A stretch of DNA of 64,000 nucleotides from Rhopalosiphum padi (GCF_020882245.1 NC_083599.1:70043745-70107744), one strand, 5' to 3'. Shown: positions 49,130 through 63,148, counted from the stretch's first letter. Notes: generated by a model from the sequence alone, not told the origin. Numbers and translations are program-made.

Positions 49130-49730
49130 GCATTATAAATAAATAACGATACCACTTGGCACTTTTGTCATATCGATTGTAGAGTACGGTGACGGTCGTT
49201 GACCTTACGACGGCGGTAACTTTACGTTTACACGCCGGACGCACGAGAATCGTACGTATATAACGGACTAATATAATATACGGATAGTAGGTGGTGTATG
49301 GCACCCCAGACCCGCACATACACGACCCGCACACGTGGAGTACCAGTCCGGTTGGTACGATGCCACGCGAAAGGTATGACAAGTGAGTGAAGTGGTGCAC
49401 TTAAACAACCAACGCGGAGCCGGAGTGTACGCATTTACGCAAATAATGACGATCTGAATAGAAAGGCACGATCCGTACACAAACGTCGCATAAAAAACAA
49501 TGTGGATGTGATATAAAAAGCAGGCTCGCCGTCACGGCGTCACGCCGAAGTTCTGGATGACAGTAGCGAAAAACAGAAATAACCGCCGCTCGCCGGAGAA
49601 CCGGTGGTCGGAGACGCCAGTCAACAAAAGTTTTGCACAGACGCAATGCCAGCGTTAGCGCAACAGCTGAGTGACGACAAACACCATGTCTCGTGGATAT
49701 GTGGATATGTTGTTACTAGCGCGAATAAGC
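49130..49730. promoter_or_regulatory. GC-rich, CpG-bearing island, promoter-like
   Basis: Sharply GC-richer than the AT-rich DNA either side, with many CpGs. A plus-strand TATAAAAAG lies at 49512-49520, followed about 30 bases on by CGTCACGCCG. Frames on both strands are open, as expected by chance in GC-rich sequence. No gene body could be attached in either direction. Confidence 0.3.
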
Positions 49731-52308
49731 TCGGATTTAAACTAATTTGTATAGTATGTAGTATGTACGTAATCTATGAAATATATCATTTATATTACAT
49801 AAATGTAGCTTATAAAATAAATATTTAACTATTATTACTTAATGGTTAATAAACTATTTTTCATTATTAAAATATCTTTTAACCTAGTACAGGTATATAA
49901 TTTAAACAATTACACTTAATTTATTAATATGCCAATTCTTGGGGATTCTCAAAATCAGAACATTTAATTCTTGAATTCTTGAAATATCTCAATTTATTAC
50001 AGAGATAAGAGTATAGAGTAACGTGCAATTAATTCAATTTTACTTCATTTAAATACAATTATTTATCAATTCATTTATAAATTTAAAGTCTTAATCCTGA
50101 TTTTGATATATAGGTACACAATACCGTCAATACCTATATAATTTTTTTTAAGTCTGATTTCAAATAATGAAATACAAAAACTAGATTCTAAATAGTTATA
50201 ATTAATTTCCAAAATAATTGTAAATATTAGAAATTAATATAACATTATGGGGGAACTTAAAACACATATAACTATTATTACTATAAAATATAAATTGAAG
50301 GGATTTACACAACTATAACTATAGGTAGTCTATAAAATACAAGATTTCTCTACAAAATAAGAAACATACAAGACAAAACAAAAAACAAAATCATTAAATA
50401 TAAAATTTAATAATAGTCGACAATAAGATGCATATAACATCACTAATAGTTTATTTTAAGTAGATATAATGTCATAATGTCAAATTCATGTTTATTCAAT
50501 CTAGAGTATGTGGTATGATTATGTAGATATTAGAGAGTGTTAACAATAATTTTTGACTATGATTCATTTAATTTTTTTAACAAATGTAGTTTTGTTATAA
50601 TTATTGTTTATGTCATAAACTTTATGATGGATAACAGTGGCATTTCAAGTATCTATTACACATTTTGTAAATTAAAAACAGAGAAAAAACATTACTATAT
50701 ATGTACTATATCGTGTATATTTATATAGAAAATGAATTTTTATTGGTTAATAATCATAAATATTAATTAATATGATTAATTAGGCACCTACCAGTATTAT
50801 ATGATTTTTAGGTATACACTTTTAATTGTTTTATTAGGTACTCAAACAAAAAATAAATAGGCCACTATATAAATTATTATAGTAGAATTAAAGAGTACTT
50901 GAAACTTCGTAATACGCTTAACTCTCGTTTTCGATCATCTGCGGAATAGAGTAGCACAACAATCGGAAATAAGCAAATTCCTTGGTTAATCCGTAAATTA
51001 CAAATTAAAACAAAAATGCTTATTTTGTTATTGTAAAATTTTATTATTTAACATTAAATAGTATTCAAAGAAAATTGATATTTTAAAATATTCATACAAT
51101 AAATATAACATTACCATTTATTTTTTAAAAACAAATTTAGTGAATTGTTTTTTTTTTTTATAAACACTATTTGCGATTGAAATTTTTAACAATATTTTAT
51201 CGCAGTAGGGATTGTATTGCCTGATTTTTCCAGATTTAATATTAAATAACACTGTAATCTACGGATAATTGAAAGTTTAATGTATAATTTAAATAATGAT
51301 GTATTGTTGAAAAATACATAAAATAAAAATTATTAAACAACAATATACTTACATCGCTCAAATAATCTGTTTTCAATATTTTAATATTGAAAAATCCTTG
51401 GATTGTATTTTTTTGAATATTACAATATTTTAATTTGTAATTTTTCTTTTACACAATTATTGACCATTAGTATAAAAATGTATAATATATTATTTAAATA
51501 AATAATTTATCTCAATATTAATATGTAAATAAATTAAAATTAACATTTTGAATGGTTAAATTTTTTTGTACTGTATATTGTAGGTAGTTTATCAAGACAA
51601 AGATATTATGGACAAGATATTTATAATGTAGAATTTGCATATCCATTTTTTATAGAGGAGGGAAACTGTTTGATTATTGATAAACCTATATAAATTCAAT
51701 AGAGCTTTGATAGTTGGGATGAATTCGTATTACTGATTTGTATAGATTACAAGAGGATTTTTAAGATTAACTACTCGAATAACTAAGATTTTTATTTTTA
51801 TTTCCACCGCCTTTTTATTTATTGTACAATTTTGAATATACTTTATTTCCAATATAAATTTATTGAAACAATAGGTAATAAAAATGACAAAATTGTTTTT
51901 GTTGATAAAAATACTTTATAGATTAATTAGGTTTAAGGAATTCTAAGCATACATTTAGAAACAAATGGATTTATATGCCGTTCTACTATATTTGTAAAAG
52001 CAATTTTTTCTTAAAAGCTAATGCCAAATATATTTCAGATTATCAAAATTAATGACATTAGCTTTCATGTAAAATTAATAAAATTATTAATTATATAGTG
52101 TACTTGGTTATATTGTAATTTATAATAATTACGTAAATTAAAATTAAAATATAAATAAATTATGTGCGAAACAAACAATGAGCATGTATATAAAAGATAA
52201 AATTGTTTTATAATTAATAATAATAACCACTATACATAATAAAATAATAACAATTGCAACCAATCCAGTTACCAGCACACATAACAAAAAATAAAGAAAT
52301 ATATTTTA

Positions 52309-52348
<40 letters not shown>

Positions 52349-52595
52349 GTTAATAAATGAAATAGTAGTTTTGCAATAAAATATTAAAGATAATCATAAT
52401 GGAATAAGATAGAAATTTAAGATAATAAAAATCACAATGCACAGTGATGATTCGTTTTAACATTCTTAAACATAATAATTGATGTTGATAAAACAAATAC
52501 ATTCACTGGCATATATAAAAAAACAAATGTGGCACAAATAATAAGTTTAAAAATTTAAAAATTATAAACAGCTATTGGTTTCTCAAACAGCAAAG
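49731..52595. other. AT-rich DNA 3' of mop, including its 3' UTR; no gene seen
   Basis: No coding frame and, in particular, no phosphatase-like motif was found on the minus strand downstream of the mop stop codon. A (TA)n tract lies at about 52320-52342 and a minus-strand ATTAAA at 52320-52315, about 276 bases past the stop. Confidence 0.5.
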
Positions 52596-53356
52596 TCATT
52601 TTTTACTGATATTGGCTGATGTAGTAACGGTATCACTGACACTACTGACGCCAATTTTTTCTGGTTGAATTGGTGGTGGGCCCGATATTACCAGATCATC
52701 GTCCAACAAATTTAGGATTGGAGTAACAGTTGATGTCATAGTGGCCAAGCTACCGCCCATACCAACACCACTACCATCACCAACTATAGGAAACTGTTGT
52801 TGATAATACTGTGGCTGCTGTTGATGTTGGTTGAAGGATACTGTCGCCATTGGCGGCTGCTGATAAATATAATTATTAGGAGTTGTTGGTACCGTATTAA
52901 ACGTAGTTGCTGGCATCACCGTTGTTGGTGGATGATGTTGGAGTTGTTGATAATAACTACTGCCAATACTAGTAGTGTTGTTTGACAATGACGGTTGTTG
53001 CTGCAAACTACTAGTTACTGCAGAGGTCGTCAAAATCGATGGTGGTTGCATTTGAAGTTGTTGCTGATGATGTGGTTGGTACAGTTGGGAAGCTTGTTGC
53101 TGTAGTGGTGATGGATAGTAAAATTTAGCAGTAGTATTTCCGACTGAAGTTGTTAATTGCTGGGGCTGTTGTTGTTGTTGTAACTGTTGATACATCTGAG
53201 GTGTTTGTGTTTGTTGTTGGTACAGTTGAGGATGCTGCTGTGGATACAATTGAGGCTGCATTTGCTGTTGGTACAAATGTGGCTGCTGTGGTATCTGTTG
53301 CTGAGGTTTCTGTTCCTGTAGTTGCTGTTGATACATTTGAAGTTGTTGTTGTTGCT

Positions 53357-53387
<31 letters not shown>

Positions 53388-53407
53388 TTGTTGTTGTTGT
53401 TGTTGCT

Positions 53408-53439
<32 letters not shown>

Positions 53440-56400
53440 TGCTGCTGTTGTTGTTGTTGCTGCTGCTGTTGCTGTAGCAATTGTGATGGTAATTGATGAT
53501 AGAAATTGGCAACAGTTGATGTACCACCACTAGTGGAAATGGAAGACGATTGTGTTACTGCTGATAGACTACTACTGTTAACACTAGCTGTCGAAATTGG
53601 AGGTGAAGACATCGGCAATGATGACTGTATACCAGCAGATAAACCATTATTTCCCCCTATTAATTGCTGTTGATTTTGTTGTACAAATACACCTGCTGTT
53701 CCAACATTTGTCGCACCAGCATTGGTGGCCGCTGTTGAATTTTGTTGTTGGTACTTTTGTGGCGGATAAAACTGTTGCTGTCGTGATGCTAATAATGTAT
53801 GAGGATGGTGATAACCATAACCACTGGCAGCGCCATAACCAATACCACTGTATTGTGATGGTAGAGGCCGTTGCAAAACTGCAACTGCTGCTGCTGCATT
53901 TGGGAAGACATCACTACTACTACTTTGACTATAAGAAGAAATTACGTTTTGGCTACTGCCATTATTATCATTCAAATGGAGAGCATTCATCAAAGGCATC
54001 GCGGGTAAATCAATATCACCACTAGTAGCTGCAGCAGTCATAATGTTGTTGTATGATGATGATGGTAGTGCAGATTTACTTGTGAGTAATTGATAATTAT
54101 AATAGTTATAAGGGATAGATGATGACGATATCGAAGGAGATGGAAGTGATGAAGTAGAAGAATTTTCTGGTGCTGTCAGTGCTGTTGAACCTGCAGAAAC
54201 ATTGTAAGCAGTTGGATATGAATAATGTGTTGATATTGCAGATGCTGGCTGTTGCTGACTGTTATGACGATTATAAGTTCCTTTTGTAGAAGGTAGATTG
54301 TTAGCATAGTATTGAATGCTACCATCATTGGGGTTAAATGAAGATGACGGCGGTAGTTGTACTTGATTATGACGGTACTGGTGATAATATTGTTTTTGCT
54401 GTTGTTGCTGTTCAGATCCAAGAGGTGAAAGTCTGCGAAGATGGTTATGCTGCTCGTCCCAATGACTGCTTCCAAGAGGTGCAACTGGCTTATTAGGTCC
54501 ACCACTACTGCCAAAACTTTTAATCAAAGCAGCCAAGTCATCCTGTTGATGATCTTGATCATCAATGCCCGAGACAGCAGCAAGTAAATCATCAAGACCA
54601 CCAATTGTGGCAGTTGAGTCATCATCCAAATCTTGTGTCGTGGCTTCCCACTTTTGATGTTGTTTTATCATCTGATCCCGTTGTTCGGTTTGCACTTGGC
54701 ACGTGCCTGTTTATAACAAAATATACAATTTATTACAGATATTGACAAAACCATATGTAAAAACGCTATTGTGGTAATGGTTAAATAGAATATAACTGAT
54801 AAATTCCTAAAGAATTACACACCTTTTACACGTTGTAATAATTTTGATACGTTAGTCAACAATCGTTGATAGAAATCTAAGCCCTTTGCACACCGTTCAG
54901 CTAGAACCGCGTCTGGAAGTAGTCCACAGTTCGGTGATGCTGCCATAGTTTCACCACAAGTTTCTAATGGTGTCCCACCATTGGAAACCACAAAACTTTC
55001 GTATGCATCTAATAAAGACGATACAAGAGTCCGACGTCGTTGCATGGCATTGGCAAATGCTCGTCGTTCAGGTGCAGCTCGTGCATATGCCGACCTCACA
55101 GCATCCAAAATGTTTAGTTGGGCTGACAGGTTCTGATCAATCATGCTTACCTTTTTTTTTAAATATATACATATTAATCGTCGAGTTTTTATTTATTAAA
55201 TTAATCTTTAAGAAGATTTTAAAGGTTTAATTAGAAACAACAATGTATGAACTCAACTTAATACTATAAATTGCAATTAAAGAAATAGAGAGTGATTTAC
55301 ATTTAAACAAAATATATGTAATAAAAAATTATTATACTTAAATGCAAGGTTGGGTATTAATAAGTTACTTTTATTTTAACTTTTAACTTGGCAAGTTAAA
55401 CTTTTTTCCATGATATGTAGCTACTTATAAATGTATTATTTATCTATAGATTTAATACATAAAAAATTGTTTATTTATATATATATATATATTTACATAA
55501 AAAAAAATTTGGAAATATCAAATATTATTTATTTATTAATATAATATTATATGTAAATAAGCATTTACTAAATTTAACTACATTTAACTATGTTCTATGC
55601 ATAGTAATTTAATTACTGTGGGGTATCAAATACATTTATTTTAATTTTTCTAAATAATTATAAAATTTAAAAAATAAATTTTTAATAATTACAATTATTT
55701 TATTTGCTTTGAAATTTGTGTTTTATAAAATAAATCTCTCAGATAAAAACTGAAATGATCCATAGATGACTACTATTATATATAACTATTTACTAACTAT
55801 ACTTTTGTTTATAGTTATAATAATACATGTTAGTACTCACCAAATTTCCGTAGCGATCATCCAATCTTTTTTTCACCGCCACAGTAACATCAACATCAGA
55901 ACCTCGTAGTTCTCCTAGCATTTCTGCTTCTTCCATCCCTGCAGCTGCGGCGTCCTTATCCTCTCGGTTCATTTCGTCTCGAAGTCGGACCAATAGCGTC
56001 TGGCGTTGCTCACGTACTTCTTTCATTTTGCCAACTACCATATTAAGCCGATCCAAACGTTTTATTGATTCTCGTTGCAACATTCGTAATCGACTATCAC
56101 TACCATCGTCTGATTCAGAGTCTTCATTTTGGTCCGATGATTCTACTAGTAGATAGGTAAGTAAAAAATGCAGTTTATTTAATATAATATTATATCTAAG
56201 TGTTATATATTGTATAACATGAGTTTCCCTGGAATGATAATACTTACCAGCATCATAAGACGATTCCACAGAACCAGAGGCAGCAACTTCAGACGCGATG
56301 GCAGATATCGCAGGACGAGCTGGCGGTAAGCGTGCCGCTAGTTCAGCCGGTGGTAATGCTAGCAGCTCTAGGTCCCGGCGACGACGATCCCGTACTGCTC

Positions 56401-59400
56401 GACTAAGAGTCACCCAGCTGTCTCGTGCCCGGCCAACGTGTGCTTCTCTATACCGGGAAGCTTCTCGGCGTAATTCACGCATCCTACCAGCAGAGTAATC
56501 ATATGGACGACCAACCGTACGCCGATATTCGGAGTCCCCAAGTTCTTCAGTCTGATTATGTTTACGCAACACAAATTGTCAACAAACACAAATATCAGAT
56601 CAAAATAATGAAGTAGTTAAAACATACTAATATAATAATAAAATAAAATTGAGCATATAAAACTAGACAAATTTTTCATATCAAATATAATATATGAGTT
56701 TATACAAAGTAACAGACACAAAACCTACTAAACATGAAAACACACAAATATATTGTTTCAGAAGAATCATTTGTCAACAAATTTTATCAAATTACATACA
56801 ACTAATTATTACATGATGATTTAGGTGTCCATTTTAATTTTTATTATATAAATGTATTAAATATGGATAAGCTTATCTTTTTATCTTTCTTTCTTAATTT
56901 ATTTATTTGTACTAAATACAAAAATTTATTTTGTATATATTATGTATTCTGGCACAAAAGAACTTCTAATTATTTTTACTTTTTTGCAAAATTTAAAAAT
57001 AATTTTTATTTTTTTGTAAAATTATCTCTAAAAAATAATAATATATTCTATCAAAAAATTACTGTCAATATAGCTCCAAAATATCTCTACAGAAAAATAG
57101 CTCTATATAAAGTATTAAAATGTTATATATAACTTAAAAATAATACAATATACTTGTCATTAATAAATATATATATATTAGTATTTAGTAGTAACAAAAT
57201 GTTCAAACATAAAATAAATTAAAAACCATATATACATTAAAATTGTTCTACTAGCCTTCACAATTTTGTGACATTTCTTTGTAGGAATTTAATTTTACTT
57301 TTGTATAAACTAATAATATCTGTATAATTTTATTGTTCGAAGTTAAGCATGTGTACAACAATTATTTAAATACTATATTTTAATTTTAAGAAAGATATTT
57401 TGTTGACTTACATAAATACATATAGAAGTAACTTGGGCATATACAATTTATATATTTTAGGAGAGAAGTTATTTTATAATCGATAATAATTATTTTAACT
57501 ACATTTAAAACGTTGTCAAAAATTACCCAGTAGGTAGAAAAAACTAATAATCATTAATTATCAGATATGTAATACCTTTAGAAATCTATCTATTTCATCC
57601 AGCATACCATCTACAGCTTGGACCGCAGCTGATAGTCGAGCCATGTCAATGTCCAACTGATCTTCTTCAACTGCACTAGATGTAGTTCCATTCTTTTCTT
57701 GTTGTTGTTGCAATAAGGCTTGATATGCAGCACAACAATTTACCAATTGCTTTTATTCGCAACAATAATAAATATTCAACACAAGATCAACAAAAATTAG
57801 TAACAGAAATAATCAATAAGAATAAATAATAACATTAAAGTGAGTGCTTACTTGTGGGAGTTCTGATACATCATTATTTTCATTACTACCATCGCTAAAT
57901 TCACTATTTTTGCCTTTATACATTTCTAAGCACTCTAGATGTAATGTGTCTGAGAATTCATTTAAACGGTCATCTGCTTCTTGGCACAATGATTGCATAT
58001 CTGCTTCAAGGTTGCACTTCTCTGTTCTGTTAAAACCAGTATAAAAAAATACAGAAATATGATTATTAGTACAATATTATGATGACATGCTTATTTAAAT
58101 TAAACATATCTCACTAAATAACATTAACATCTTAAACTATATCATTATTCATTATTATTAAAAATCAAATTACCTAATAGTTATGAATAATGTACAATTA
58201 TAAAATATTTATTTAAGTGTTTTTAAGTGTATTTATTTTTTCTATAGATGTTAATTACTAAATAAAACATTTATATTTCAATTTAACTTAATTGATAAAT
58301 ATAAATATAAATGAGTATATTCAAGTTGATAAGTAAATTAACTTAAAATACAATAAAAATTCATGTACACGGTGTATTTGATCCTGTATTAAAATATTTC
58401 AATAAATTGAAGTAATATTTTCTTATTGATCTTAAGTTTGAAAAAAATTGTTCAATACTTTTATTGGTAGAATTATCCAATAACAAAAGAAATTTTCATA
58501 AAAAATGTTATTATATATTAGATTATTAATTATAAATTATTTAATTCTAAAAAATAACTCTTTTCCACTGTTTGTAGTGAACAATTTTGGCAAATTAAAG
58601 GTGTTATATTATGTTCTTTACATATTATATACAATAACCATTTATTGCACAAATTTGATGTTTTTAGTTTTTTTTTTATCTTCCAGGAACATTTTACATC
58701 TTTTGTCGCAGATTCTAAAAACCATCTTTTAGAACATGAAGCATGTATTAATACACAATATACTATTTTCTTATTTAAGACTATGATTGTTTTAAATTAT
58801 TTAATATATAATGAATGATTAATTTTATAATTTGATTAATAGCTTATAAGTCTAAGCTTGTTTAATCCTTTAATAATTGCATTTAAAAAATACCTAGTTA
58901 TATTCCTAAACAAGTTCAATAGTATCGACTATAATATTAATTCATTTTCATTATCTCTGAACAGCATAAAACTATTTAACTATTTCTATAATATAAATCT
59001 TAAAAATTATAAATTTTTATTTTATTATTTATAAAATAATAAATCATTAAGGTTTAATTAATATAACATGACCTTTATACTATATTCCTCCAACTTTAGA
59101 TATTTATTTTTATATTTCAATATATAGTACTGCAGTCCATTTAAGAGGCCTCACTACGGTTATTATTTAAATGACAACATTTAGGCAATTCATAATCTTG
59201 TCTTAGTCACCCAAGATCTATGCGTTAGTTGTAAATGAAATTCAAAGCGGGTACTGGCTGGAGCCAAAGGTGGATGCCACTCTCGTATGGGCATGCACAT
59301 GTCAATAACTCAATAACAATAAAAATTCACTATACAAATTTTACGACAACTTATTTATTGATATGACAAAATTCAAATTAGTTAACGTTGTCTCATCTTA

Positions 59401-62400
59401 ATTCTGAAAAAAAAATTACTTAAATTCAGCAGAAAAATGTCTTTATTTTCCAGTTTTAATTTTAATTATGACTTAAATAATTCATATTTTCAAGTTTTTA
59501 TTGACACTTCATTATAATATGATTTAATTTTTACAAAGTATTCTGTACGGTCTATATTGACAATTTTCTACAATGTTTAATTTTTTTATTTCAGAATCAA
59601 AATCAAATATCTTAAACCAACTTCGAATTTGTCAAAACTTAAGGTCTTTTGAGCTTAAATTGACAGCAGTAGCGAGGCCCCTTAATATTCTATGGATAGA
59701 ATAATTAAATTATTTATGAGAATTGCATCAAAATCAGTATATTTTATTAACTCAATATTATACCAACCGGTACATTGCAGCTCGATGACGGGTAATTGTA
59801 GGCACTAGATCTTTGAATAATGTAGTTGTAGTAACATTAGATGACTCATTATTATTGGAGACCAGAACAACAGTTAATAGCTCAGGATCATCAACACCAA
59901 ATGCTATAGGCTTGACCAGAGATGCACCCTTGACCCTATCTAACTGACGACGATTAATATTGGTTTTAGATGAAGTATTTCCTAAACAATCACTATCATC
60001 GTCATCAGACAGCACAGGAACCACAGGTTCATGATAGATAAGCTCATTTTCTGACTTAGCTGCTCGCCACTTTGCTGCAGCCACATCCATTGCAAATGAC
60101 AAAGTATCTCTTCGCATCTCCAATTCCTTCACAAAATAAAATAATAACAAGAATTAACTATTACTTTGTCCAGTGCAAGAACATTCCGTAAGAATTTTGT
60201 GCATTTCCACTCAACAATCTACTATCAAGATCAATTCTACTATGGCAGGGTGTGGCGTGGAAATGCGCAAAAAGAATTGAATTTAATCCAATTATGGTGT
60301 GATTCTCTTGCTGAACAAAGTATAGATATTGAATGTTTCATACTAATACATAACAGTAATAATTATAATAATAGTTTTAACAATATAAATACCTGTCCAC
60401 AAAGTCTGATGAAGAATAAATATAAAACTATATAAAACTATGATTATTTTGAATGATTATAAGAAGACATTTATACTATTAATAATACTATTAATTATTA
60501 TAAATTAGACATTTATATTGACTAAAATGTGAATTCTAAAATAAAGACATTAATATCGACTAGTAAAAGACAAGAGGGTGTAAATTATATTTAGGGACTA
60601 ATCTAACCACAAAGTAACCACTATAACCATATATTAATAAGATATTTAATTTTTAGTATTCATTACAATTAAGTTTAAATGAAGAATTCTAAATTCATAA
60701 ATCTAGGTTAACATTTTAGTCATTACTCCTTATACTCCTCTTACTTTGGCAGCCGCAGATCGACCAGCGCCTGAGCGTCCATGTTCTGATTGTAAGTAAT
60801 AGTAGTAGTCATCATCTGCTGAATCTTCATCTTTAGACATCGATGCTGCTGTTTTACCACCACTTTCCGATATCAAACCAGCTCGGCCGAGCAAATTTAC
60901 TGCTCGTCGGTAATATGACACACGGGTCCCCATTTGCTGCAGCTGATCCTGGACATGTTGTCCCTGAAATAGGGCAGTTACTGCACCATAATATCTGCAT
61001 TTGAACTCAGAGTATAGTCTCCACTTCTATAAAACATTAAATAATAGTTTTTCAACCAATTAGTATTGATTCAAACCTCTATAACAGTATTTTCAACCTT
61101 TGTATTATGGCAAAAATGTATTAAAATATTTTATACTTAGCAACACAATAAATAAAATAGGAATAATGGGCTATATTACATATATTTAATATTTAATTTT
61201 GATTGATAATGTAAAATTAAAAATAATAAAGAAAAAATATAACATAAAAATAATGATAAATGTTGATAATAGATAATTTATATTTAATCTTTAATCATTA
61301 TAGAAATTATAATAAATACCTTTTATTTTTGGAAATTGTGTCAAAAATGTTTGTACATTTTGTATCATTTAATATACTTTGCGAAACATTTGGACTTATT
61401 TAACGATAGACTGGTTGAGAAACACTACTCTATTGACATAGAGTAGTTGAGAATGACTACTGAGAGTAGAACTACATAATTTACTCACCTCAAGCCTATT
61501 GGTGCTTATACAATACGGCTCTCGTTCCACTCTTTGAACTGCATCCACTGCTCCAGCAAAATACTCACATATCATAGCTGATACTTTAGCTACATTGATA
61601 ATATTAAAACAAAATTAATAATAATAATTTAATAGTATACTCGAGCATAGATAATAGAAAGTTACATCAGTTTGAAAATTTTTAATTGGCCAACTTTAGT
61701 TATAAGACTAACTTTAAGCAATAATTATAAAAATTTAATTTGAAATAATAATTTGCTTTTTTTTTATTATTCAAAAACAGTTTTAGATTTTGAACAATAA
61801 AAAAATAATATTTATGTATTAGAATAAAAAAAGAATTTGTTTCATTCTTTTTTTTATTTATATACATTCATTCTTCACAATGAATTGATACAACAGAAAA
61901 TGTTATTAACTCATTATTTTATTTACTTGTGGATATTTTAGTGAAATTATTAAGTAACTTTTTTAATATTTGAAAGTGATAATATATCCACAGTTTAGAT
62001 AATACATAAATTAATTTAAATTTAATTTAAATTATACATACACTATGCTGCCTAATCAATATAGTAACATATTTACTATACACAGCTTCTTAAAAATTGT
62101 TCTGTTGGCATGCTTCAATTGAATTTATTTATAAGGTATATAATTTGTGTGTACCTATTATAAGAGGTTTTCGGCCATCCATCATGCTTTTCTCCAGTAT
62201 GCACTCTTGGGCTTGTGCTAGTGTCACATTGTATGCAAATTCAAGAGCTGCACGGCTTGCAACTTGCGGCTGCTGTCGATGGTTCCACTTAGTTTGTTCA
62301 TTATTGGATCCATCTCCACCAAGCAATTGCTAGAAATAAAACGTATAAACACAATATAATATATTAGCACTAAACACATATAGTTTGTACAGGTTACTTA

Positions 62401-63148
62401 AATCTATTGAATATAATAGTATAATATGATAATTGCATATAAAAATACCTGAAAAGCCCATGCAGCACACTGCAAGTGTGTGCAAGCTATCTTAAGAGCA
62501 TTGTTTGATGGAATTTCTCCATCAACTGTTGTTGGCATACTGGACGATACTAATGGTGGTGACCTATCCTGTGCTGCAGCTAGCCGGCTATGAGCCGCAC
62601 CCACATTATACAACACACACCTCATCTCATATCCAATATTGCCATTATCAACTAAAGATGTAGCGTCCACATTATTTTTCATTTGATGCTGTAGGTTTGT
62701 TTTGCCACCAAGAGCTCGTTTCCTAAACATTAAATAAACTTCATTAATTATTATGACATTAAGATGAAGTTATATCTCATAAGCAAAATAAGTACTTGAA
62801 CTTAAGATTACAGTAGTGATTTTCTATATATAACATTAACTATAAAATACATTGAATTTTAACTGTGAATACTTGCCATTTAAATATCAATGGTTTTGAT
62901 TCTCTAGCCGTCCCAACTTCAACATCATCATAAGATTCTTTTAGTCCTGTACCTTGTTGCTGCAACAGTTTAGGAAACTTATCTGTTAATCGAACAAGGT
63001 TTGCATAGTAACGTTTTAATGCTGTGCACTCTTCTACACTGCAAGCTGATGACATCATGACATTCATAGCAGATTGTCTGAGTCCAAGTAATGTGTCAAT
63101 GTCAGCAGAATACAAACTGGGATCTCGGTCATATGATTTTTGTATTTC
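52596..63148 (-). CDS. mop: Myopic / HD-PTP (PTPN23) orthologue: Bro1-V-domain protein with Gln-rich tail and no PTP domain; 5' end outside window
   Basis: Twelve exons (minus): 63148-62877, 62722-62449, 62329-62155, 61589-61489, 61026-60745, 60126-59768, 58026-57852, 57749-57576, 56551-56248, 56145-55841, 55150-54823, 54706-52596. Phases agree throughout: 1619 residues in view. The first 30 or so residues are missing; the first exon in view starts at EIQKSYDRDP, early in Bro1. Bro1 (about 1-480): GYEMRCVLYNVGAAHS, CTHLQCAAWAFQ, AQAQECILEKSMMDGRKP, KSENELIYHEPVVPV. The third motif fits HD-PTP rather than ALIX. V-type coiled coil (about 490-916): ELPQQLVNCC, LNMVVGKMKEVREQRQTL, KLLQRVKGTCQ. 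The 702-residue tail is Gln/Ser/Pro/Tyr-rich with about 44 consecutive Gln codons; it ends DDDLVISGPPPIQPEK... and TGA. HD-PTP links ESCRT-0, -I and -III in endosomal sorting of receptors; Bro1 binds CHMP4-type ESCRT-III. Only the PTP domain is absent. Confidence 0.92.
53343..53474 (-). repeat. CAG/CAA triplet array encoding polyglutamine in mop
   Basis: About 44 consecutive Gln codons in the last mop exon. CAG triplets come in runs of three (once six), separated by four to six CAA, giving a higher-order period of about 24-27 bases. The same array creates long Val/Ala and Ser/Asn frames in the other readings; these are not genes. Confidence 0.95.
59141..59685. mobile_element. TTAA-flanked MITE in a mop intron (537 bp plus target sites)
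   Basis: Both ends abut TTAA (59141-59144 and 59682-59685), the target site of piggyBac elements. Ends GAGGCCTCACTACGG and, inverted, GGGGCCTCGCTACTG match with about four mismatches. No transposase is present. It sits in the intron between the mop exons at 60126-59768 and 58026-57852. Confidence 0.65.

Noticed and set aside
49125..49646. Several overlapping minus ORFs of 68-91 codons
   Set aside because: Open in all frames because the island is GC-rich; none has a domain, a good start or a splice pattern.
53150..53533. Val/Ala-rich + strand ORF and Ser/Asn-rich - strand ORF over the polyglutamine array
   Set aside because: Both are other-frame readings of the CAG/CAA repeat in the mop last exon, whose Gln frame is supported by splicing and domain continuity.
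53597..54025. 142-codon + strand ORF opposite the mop tail
   Set aside because: Antisense to the supported mop coding exon, with no recognisable domain and no splice or start context.
56863..57132. 89-codon + strand ORF rich in Phe/Tyr/Lys/Asn
   Set aside because: AT-driven low-complexity frame inside a mop intron.
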